From JBBQNR01 sp038330145 (GTDB lineage Bacteria; Actinomycetota; Thermoleophilia; Solirubrobacterales; JBBDJG01), in assembly GCA_038330145.1 (NCBI GenBank), contig JBBQNR010000056.1:1-19310 (forward strand): a DNA stretch of 19,310 nucleotides, read 5' to 3'. This document shows, piece after piece, positions 15,084-19,310 of the stretch; position 1 is the stretch's first letter; each line of letters starts with the position of its first letter. Made by a program: the position numbers and the translations under genes. The notes under the pieces were generated by a model. The model saw only the letters and a list, made by a program, of their open reading frames with translations. It had not been told where the DNA came from and did no database searches.

Positions 15084-15656
15084 TTACTGCGCCACGCGCT
15101 GCTCCCCAGCGCGAAGCAGCTTCTCGCGCAGTTCCTGTTGCTCTTCGGCATCCGGCTCGAACTCGCTCAGTTCCGGCAGCGAGTCCAGGCTTTCGAGGCC
15201 GAACAACTTCTGGAACAGCGGCGTGGTGCGGTACTGGATGGCGCCGAAGCGGGAGCGTCCACACTCCTCGATCAGGCCACGTTCCTCCAGCGTCGCCATC
15301 GGCGATTCCGAGTTGACGCCGCGGATGCGCGCGATCTCCGGGCGCGAGACGCGGCGCAGATATGCAGCTATGGCGAGGCACTCCGCCTGCGCCTGCGAGA
15401 GCGGCGGGGTTCGCGGCTTTGCCAGCAGTCGCCGCACGGCCGGCTCCGTCTCGGGGTCGGAGGCGAGCGCATAGCCACCCGCCACGCGCCGCAGCACGAT
15501 TCCAAGCTGCCCCTCGACGAGCGCCTGCTCCACCTCCTCCACGGCTTGGGAGACCTCCGTCTCGCCGCACCCGAGCGCCTCGCTCAGCTCGGCCTCGGCG
15601 ACCGGCTGGGAGGAGTTGAACAGCATCGCCACGACCTGACGCGCGAGTGGGTTCAC
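15084..15656 (-). CDS. scpB: Segregation and condensation protein B
   Basis: 190 residues from a GTG whose bases overlap the scpA stop (GTGA) and which has AGGAGG seven bases upstream; an ATG 19 codons further up would overlap scpA by 61 bases and lacks support. ScpB is a dimeric winged-helix kleisin partner that binds SMC-ScpA in chromosome condensation. Visible features are NPLARQVVAMLFNSSQPV (first winged helix), GGYALASDPE, LSQAQAECLAIAAYLRRVSRPEIARIRGVNSE (second winged helix, the most typical ScpB stretch) and GRSRFGAIQYRTTPLFQKLFGL. It is the last gene of the trpS-scpA-scpB unit. Confidence 0.96.
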   Translation of the reverse strand: MNPLARQVVAMLFNSSQPVAEAELSEALGCGETEVSQAVEEVEQALVEGQLGIVLRRVAGGYALASDPETEPAVRRLLAKPRTPPLSQAQAECLAIAAYLRRVSRPEIARIRGVNSESPMATLEERGLIEECGRSRFGAIQYRTTPLFQKLFGLESLDSLPELSEFEPDAEEQQELREKLLRAGEQRVAQ

Positions 15657-16429
15657 CTGGCCGCCTCCTGCGCCTGGATCTGGATCGGCCCGAAGGGCTC
15701 CGACTGCTTCCATGTCAACTCTCCTCCCTTGTAGAGCTCGAGCAGGGCAAACAGCGTCACCGCCTGGGTCATGCGGTCCGCCCCGGCCACGGCTTCATCG
15801 AAGCTGAAGCTTCTCCTGGTCGTGAGCAATTCGCGCACGTGCGCGAGCCGGCGCTCGAGCGAGACGGTGACGCGGTTGAGGTGACTGGTGTCGACCTTCG
15901 GCGGCGTGCGCAGAAGGCCGCCGATCGCGTCGGCAAGCAGAGATGGCTCGTAAGCCTTGCCGGCGGCGTCGAGCGCCACCCGGCGCAACTCGGGAGGCAG
16001 CGGCGCGGATCGAAATCGGTAGCCCTGCTCGGCCGCCAGCAACTCATGCAGGGCCTCGGCGGCGCTGCGATAACGGCGGTAGTCGAGCATGCGTGCCAGC
16101 AGCTCCTCGACCGCCTCCTGCGGCTCGAGGTCGAGGCCGTCCATCTCCTCGCCCGGCAGCATCAGCCGCGACTTCAGCTCCAGCAGGGCAGCGATCAGGA
16201 CCAGGAACTCGGTCGCCGCCTCGAGATCGAGCTCGCCTCTTGCCTCCAGACGCTCGACGTAGGTCAGCACGATCTCCGCGAGATGGACTTCGAGCAGGTC
16301 GATGTCCTCGTTCAGGATCAGCGTCACGAGCAGGTCGAACGGCCCCTCGAACACGTCCAGGGAAATGCCCAGCGCCGTCATGCCGTCGGTCGGCTCCGGC
16401 GAATGCTGTTCGTGGTCGACGAGACTCAA
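15653..16429 (-). CDS. scpA: Segregation and condensation protein A
   Basis: 258 residues. The kleisin subunit that bridges SMC heads in the bacterial condensin. The start is a TTG overlapping the trpS stop (TTGA), with AAGGAGG ten bases upstream; an ATG at codon 17 (MTALGISLDVFEGPFD) is a possible alternative. The hallmark VFEGPFDLLVTLILNEDIDLLEV occupies about residues 26-48, LEAATEFLVLIAALLELKSRLMLP follows, and the C-terminal winged-helix end (TQAVTLFALLELYKGGELTWKQSEPFG) is clear. It is coupled to scpB by a 4-base overlap, which fits a fixed ScpA:ScpB ratio. Confidence 0.96.
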   Translation of the reverse strand: MSLVDHEQHSPEPTDGMTALGISLDVFEGPFDLLVTLILNEDIDLLEVHLAEIVLTYVERLEARGELDLEAATEFLVLIAALLELKSRLMLPGEEMDGLDLEPQEAVEELLARMLDYRRYRSAAEALHELLAAEQGYRFRSAPLPPELRRVALDAAGKAYEPSLLADAIGGLLRTPPKVDTSHLNRVTVSLERRLAHVRELLTTRRSFSFDEAVAGADRMTQAVTLFALLELYKGGELTWKQSEPFGPIQIQAQEAAR

Positions 16430-17463
16430 AGCCCCATCGCCTCCTTGGCGCTCTCCATGATCGGGACGGCGATCTCACGCGCGCGGCCGGCGCCCTCGTC
16501 CAGCATCCGCTCGAGCTGCGCGCGATCGGCGAGCGCCTGCTCCCGGCGCTCGCGGAACGGCCGCAGGTATTCGATTATCCGCTCCGATAGCTCGTCCTTG
16601 TGCTCGCGGCACCCCAACTCGCCGCTGCGGCAGGTGCGGTCGACCTCCTCGATGCGCTGCGGCGGCGTCCCGAACAGCTTGTCGTAGCTGAACACGTTGC
16701 AGATCTCGGGGCGGCCCGGATCGCCGCGCCGGATCTTCTGCGGGTCGGTGATCATGCGCCCGACCATGTCGCGGATCGTGTCCACGTCCGAGCCCAGCTC
16801 GATCGCGTTGCCGTAGCTCTTCGACATCTTGCGGTTGTCGATGCCAAGCAGCACGGGCGCCTCGGTCAGCATCGCCTTCGGCTCGGGGAAGACCTCGCCG
16901 TCGGGACCGCCGTAGAGGTGATTGAAGCGCCTCACGACTTCGCGGGCCAGCTCCAGATGCGGCAGCTGGTCCTGGCCGACCGGGACCTTGGTCGCGTGGT
17001 AGAGGATGATGTCGGCGGTCTGGAGCAGCGGATAGCCGAAGAAGCCGTAGGTGTCGATCTCCTCCCCCAGCTCGGCGATCTGCCCCTTGTACGTCGGCAC
17101 GCGCTCCAGCCACGACTTGGGCGTCACCATGCCCAACAGCAGAGCCAGCTCGGCGTGCTCGGGCACCTGGGACTGGCGGAAGACGATCGATCGCTCCGGG
17201 TCCACACCGGCCGCGATCCAGTCGGCCAGCATCTCGATCCCGTCCTCGCGGATGCGGCTGACGTCGCGGAAGCCGGTCGTGAGGGCGTGCAGGTCGACGA
17301 CGCAGTAGATGCAGTCGTACTGCTCCTGGAGCTTGACCCAGTTCTGAAGCGCGCCGAACCAGTGCCCTATGTGGAGCCGGCCGGTCGGCCGCATGCCGGA
17401 GAAAACGCGCTCGCGGGTGAGCGGCCTGGCGGAGGGTTGGGCGGTCGCTGACACGGCTGGCAA
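16426..17463 (-). CDS. trpS: Tryptophanyl-tRNA synthetase
   Basis: 345 residues, the usual size of bacterial class I TrpRS, which charges tRNA-Trp in the cytoplasm. The HIGH signature is HIGH at residues 31-34 (TGRLHIGHWFGAL) and KMSKS at 212-216. PVGQDQLPHLELAREVVRRFN and the Cys-rich RTCRSGELGCREHK insert also fit the family. I use a TTG with a weak GGGTAAGC just upstream; a GTG three codons later is an alternative. It heads the trpS-scpA-scpB unit and diverges from a nitroreductase gene 45 bases away. A minus-strand TATAGA (complement of 17498-17503) could be its -10. Confidence 0.97.
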   Translation of the reverse strand: MPAVSATAQPSARPLTRERVFSGMRPTGRLHIGHWFGALQNWVKLQEQYDCIYCVVDLHALTTGFRDVSRIREDGIEMLADWIAAGVDPERSIVFRQSQVPEHAELALLLGMVTPKSWLERVPTYKGQIAELGEEIDTYGFFGYPLLQTADIILYHATKVPVGQDQLPHLELAREVVRRFNHLYGGPDGEVFPEPKAMLTEAPVLLGIDNRKMSKSYGNAIELGSDVDTIRDMVGRMITDPQKIRRGDPGRPEICNVFSYDKLFGTPPQRIEEVDRTCRSGELGCREHKDELSERIIEYLRPFRERREQALADRAQLERMLDEGAGRAREIAVPIMESAKEAMGL

Positions 17464-17497
17464 GCTTACCCGCGCTCGCCGACACCGCTTTCGCCTT

Positions 17498-17505
17498 TCT
17501 ATATC
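17498..17505. promoter_or_regulatory. Overlapping divergent -10-like hexamers
   Basis: The AT-rich core TCTATATC gives TATAGA on the minus strand (toward trpS) and TATATC on the plus strand (17500-17505, toward the nitroreductase gene). It is the only AT-rich stretch in the 45-base divergent gap. If both are used, the two promoters would compete for polymerase. No -35 boxes were convincing. Confidence 0.3.
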
Positions 17506-17508
17506 GTC

Positions 17509-18075
17509 GTGGCGGTGGAGATCGAGGAGGCTATTCGCTCACGCCGCACCGTGAAGGCGTTCGAGCCCGAGCCCGTCGACCGTGGCACGCTCGAGGAGCT
17601 GCTCGAGCTTGCCCGCTGGGCGCCGAATCACAACCTCACCAACCCCTGGCGCTTTCGCGTGCTGGGCCCAGATTCGCTTGCCGCGCTGAAACGGGTGGCC
17701 GCCGAGCAGGCCAGCGCGGCATGCCCACCGGGCGCAGACGCCGCGACGGTCGCCGAGGCGGCGGCCGCGAAGCTCGACCGCGCGCCGACTCTCGTCGTCT
17801 GCACCGTCAAGCCGACCGGTGACGACCTTCAGCGACAGGAGGACCGCGACGCAGCGGCGGTCGCCGCCTACATCGTGTTGCTGGGCGCCCACGCCCGCGG
17901 GCTGGCCGGCTACTGGCGCACGCCCGCGGTTCTGCGCGACGATGCCGGCAGAGCCGCGGCGGGCATCGAGGACGACGAGCAGTTCGTGGGCCTTCTGCAC
18001 CTCGGCCGCGCGAAGCAGTCGGCGCAGCCACCCGGCCGCGAGCCGCCCGAGCGCTACACGACGTTCCTCGACTGA
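17509..18075 (+). CDS. Nitroreductase-family flavoprotein
   Basis: 188 residues, the length of small YdjA/NfnB-like nitroreductases, which are homodimeric FMN enzymes reducing nitro or quinone compounds with NAD(P)H. IRSRRTVKAFEPEPVDR at the N-terminus holds the basic FMN-phosphate contacts. RWAPNHNLTNPWRF is the second signature, and the C-terminal LLHLGRAKQ resembles the family's closing strand. GTG is used at 17509; a second GTG at 17515 sits 9 bases after the TATATC hexamer and could be the true start of a leaderless mRNA. The substrate cannot be told from sequence. It may be co-transcribed with the rhodanese gene 20 bases downstream, though that gene has its own -10-like box. Confidence 0.9.
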   Translation: MAVEIEEAIRSRRTVKAFEPEPVDRGTLEELLELARWAPNHNLTNPWRFRVLGPDSLAALKRVAAEQASAACPPGADAATVAEAAAAKLDRAPTLVVCTVKPTGDDLQRQEDRDAAAVAAYIVLLGAHARGLAGYWRTPAVLRDDAGRAAAGIEDDEQFVGLLHLGRAKQSAQPPGREPPERYTTFLD

Positions 18076-18083
18076 TCGTTAGC

Positions 18084-18089
18084 TAGTCT
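18084..18089 (+). promoter_or_regulatory. Possible -10 hexamer for the rhodanese gene
   Basis: TAGTCT ends 6 bases before the ATG at 18096, which has no Shine-Dalgarno sequence. This spacing would place the transcription start on the start codon. No clear -35 box is present. Confidence 0.3.
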
Positions 18090-18095
18090 GCTGCC

Positions 18096-18464
18096 ATGGC
18101 CTTCGACCAAACCGACCGCGAGCTCGAGCCCAAACGCGTCGCGGAGATGCTTGAAAGCGGCGAGGCCCAGGTCGTCGACGTGCGCGAGCCGTACGAGTAC
18201 GAGGCCGGGCACGTCGCCCGCGTCGTCCACATCGAGCTCGAGCACCTGGCGGGCCGGGCTGAGGAGATCGACAAGGACAGGCCCGTCATATTCCTGTGCA
18301 GGATGGGTCGCCGGTCGGCGCTCGCGACGCAGGCCTTCGGCGCCAGCGGCTACGACGCCTACAACCTCTCCGGCGGTCTGCAGGCCTGGGCGGAAGCCGG
18401 TTTGCCGCTGGAGCCCGAGGGCGGCACGGTCGCCGCGCACGGGCCGGAAACACCCGCCGCGTAG
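18096..18464 (+). CDS. Single-domain rhodanese-like sulfurtransferase
   Basis: 122 residues, one rhodanese domain. VVDVREPYEYEAGHV (about residues 26-40) is the typical first signature with the CH2A-like DVRE and GH motifs. FLCRMGRRSALATQ holds the active-site cysteine at residue 68 in a CRMGRRS loop. GYDAYNLSGGLQAW is the closing signature. Such proteins carry persulfide sulfur on the Cys and act in sulfur transfer or detoxification; the partner is unknown here. The C-terminal extension (EGGTVAAHGPETPAA) is low-complexity. The gene converges with the SnoaL-like gene over a 15-base gap. Confidence 0.92.
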   Translation: MAFDQTDRELEPKRVAEMLESGEAQVVDVREPYEYEAGHVARVVHIELEHLAGRAEEIDKDRPVIFLCRMGRRSALATQAFGASGYDAYNLSGGLQAWAEAGLPLEPEGGTVAAHGPETPAA

Positions 18465-18465
18465 A

Positions 18466-18493
18466 CGCCCGCCGGCTGGCTAGCCACCGGGCG
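18466..18493. terminator. Hairpin at the convergent 3' ends of the rhodanese and SnoaL-like genes
   Basis: CGCCCG (18466-18471) pairs with CGGGCG (18488-18493), and inside it TGGC (18477-18480) pairs with GCCA (18483-18486). The structure spans the 15-base gap and the last codons of the minus-strand gene, and reads the same in both directions, as expected for a shared terminator. There is no T-run. Confidence 0.4.
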
Positions 18494-18881
18494 GCAGGCC
18501 GGCCGCCTCGAGCGCCTCGTCATGGTCCCGGTACAGCCGGTACGCGACCGCCTTGCCGTCGCGGATCGTCCACAGGTTCGCCGACGTGTCCTCCACCTCG
18601 ACGCCGCTCGACTTGCCACGCCCGCGCGACCGCACGAACGCGACCACCCGCTCACCCGACTCGAACATCTGCTGCGGCTCGGTCACCCAGCCGTCCCACA
18701 TCTCCTCTATCTCACCGTAGAACTGGCGAAGGCCGTCGTAGCCGCGGTAGACGGCCGGGTTGAAGACCCGCTCGGAGAGGTCGAGCTCGATCTGCGAATC
18801 GATCAGGTCGAACGGCATACGGCCCTCGCCGACCGCGCTGTAGATCGCTCGCACGACGTCCTGGTTCGAGCCGGCACCCAT
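18480..18881 (-). CDS. SnoaL / NTF2-like family protein
   Basis: 133 residues with the cone-shaped NTF2-like pattern: an N-terminal helix (NQDVVRAIYSAVGEGR), a middle stretch with a Y-G-R-FY-EI-EMWD pattern (about residues 48-64), then alternating beta-strands (ERVVAFVRSRGRG, VEDTSANLWTIRDGKAVAYRLYRD) and a short C-terminal helix (DHDEALEAAGL). SnoaL-like proteins include polyketide cyclases, isomerases and many proteins of unknown role; the RDGK-V----Y-D end is typical of the unknown group. AAGGA lies 8-9 bases before the ATG, and the gene follows the gcvPB stop by 14 bases, so it is probably the tail of the glycine-cleavage operon. No specific substrate can be assigned. Confidence 0.85.
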   Translation of the reverse strand: MGAGSNQDVVRAIYSAVGEGRMPFDLIDSQIELDLSERVFNPAVYRGYDGLRQFYGEIEEMWDGWVTEPQQMFESGERVVAFVRSRGRGKSSGVEVEDTSANLWTIRDGKAVAYRLYRDHDEALEAAGLPPGG

Positions 18882-18895
18882 CGCGGCGTTCCTTT

Positions 18896-19310
18896 TTAGA
18901 GCGGCTGGCGGACTACCGGCCGCCTGGTGGCGGCGACCTCGTCGAGGCGGCGAACCGGGGTCGTGTAGGGGGCGTCGCGAGCGACATCCGGGTCGTTCTC
19001 GGCCTCCGCCAGCAGCTCCTCCACGGCGGCGGCGAAGTCGTCGAGCGTCTCCTTGGTTTCAGTCTCCGTCGGCTCCACCATCAACGCCTCGTCGACCAGC
19101 AACGGGAAGTAGACGGTGGGTGGATGGAAGCCGAAGTCGAGCAGGCGCTTGGCGATGTCGACGGTCTTGATGCTGAGCTCCTTCTTCGCCCCCGCCCCCG
19201 ACAGCACGAACTCGTGCTTGCAGAGGCGGTCGAAGGCGACCGGCAGGTAGCGGCCGGACCGGCCTCTCCGCATCAGGGCCAGCAGGTAGTTGGCGTTCAG
19301 CACCGCGGTC
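18896..19310 (-). CDS. gcvPB: Glycine dehydrogenase (decarboxylating) subunit 2, C-terminal part
   Basis: The frame is open from the window edge to TAA (complement of 18896-18898); 137 residues are visible. TAVLNANYLLALMRR, CKHEFVLSGAG and KTVDIAKRLLDFGFHPPTVYFP are hallmark sequences of the P-protein C-terminal half. VDEALMVEPTETETKETLDDF is the conserved end shared by GcvP and the split subunit GcvPB. P-protein decarboxylates glycine and passes the aminomethyl group to the H-protein lipoyl arm. The PLP lysine lies upstream, outside the window. Because only the C-terminus is seen, a full-length single-chain gcvP cannot be excluded; the split form is my guess. Confidence 0.92.
   Translation of the reverse strand, partial: TAVLNANYLLALMRRGRSGRYLPVAFDRLCKHEFVLSGAGAKKELSIKTVDIAKRLLDFGFHPPTVYFPLLVDEALMVEPTETETKETLDDFAAAVEELLAEAENDPDVARDAPYTTPVRRLDEVAATRRPVVRQPL

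Noticed and set aside
1..19310. Search for tRNA genes, CRISPR arrays, insertion sequences and integrase attachment sites
   Set aside because: No cloverleaf with a GGTTCGAATCC-like T-arm, no regularly spaced direct repeats and no transposase or integrase motifs were seen.

Overview
This is a high-GC bacterial chromosome segment with almost no non-coding space. The gene content (trpS-scpA-scpB ... rluB-aroH-hisC-aroF-tyrA-aroA ... cmk-der, with GTG, TTG and possibly CTG starts) points to an actinobacterium-type lineage. My best guess is the class Thermoleophilia (Solirubrobacterales/Gaiellales-like), inferred from gene order and protein character rather than from a marker gene. I see no mobile elements, CRISPR arrays, rRNA or tRNA genes.

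Layout, left to right. At 1-3080, all on the minus strand, lie the 5' part of a membrane-anchored DUF3352-like protein, der (a double-GTPase ribosome assembly factor) and cmk. A 120-base gap with two strong hairpins separates cmk from a membrane-anchored protein of unknown function (3201-4196). Next come aroA, tyrA with a C-terminal ACT domain, aroF (DAHP synthase), hisC, aroH (chorismate mutase) and rluB, all on the minus strand up to 10220. They cover entry into the shikimate pathway (aroF), EPSP synthesis (aroA) and the steps from chorismate toward tyrosine and phenylalanine (aroH, tyrA, and hisC as a possible aminotransferase).

The 293 bases between hisC and aroF are the most interesting part of the window. 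They encode a probable 30-codon leader peptide ending in RWRAYFYCWRFS, which puts six Trp/Tyr/Phe codons in the ten codons from W20 to F29. The stop codon runs straight into an 11-bp RNA stem that is interleaved with a second 9-bp stem. A plausible sigma70-type promoter lies just upstream. This looks like ribosome-mediated attenuation in which one leader senses all three aromatic amino acids and controls aroF, and probably the downstream tyrA and aroA.

At 10221-14951 the conserved housekeeping order is interrupted by a convergent pair. One gene encodes a membrane-anchored mono-haem cytochrome c (+). The other encodes a 1364-residue exported protein (-) with three Ig-like repeats, a concanavalin-like domain, a glucose/sorbosone-dehydrogenase-type (PQQ) propeller and a Kelch propeller. 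The two may form an extracytoplasmic dehydrogenase and its electron acceptor, but this is inference.

At 15084-17463 trpS, scpA and scpB (chromosome condensation) form a tightly coupled minus-strand operon with 4-base stop/start overlaps and good Shine-Dalgarno sequences. A divergent nitroreductase-family gene and a rhodanese gene follow on the plus strand. The window ends with a minus-strand pair: a SnoaL/NTF2-like gene and the C-terminal part of gcvPB (glycine cleavage P-protein subunit 2). Several genes lack a Shine-Dalgarno sequence and instead have a TANNNT-like hexamer 6-9 bases before the start codon, which suggests leaderless transcripts.
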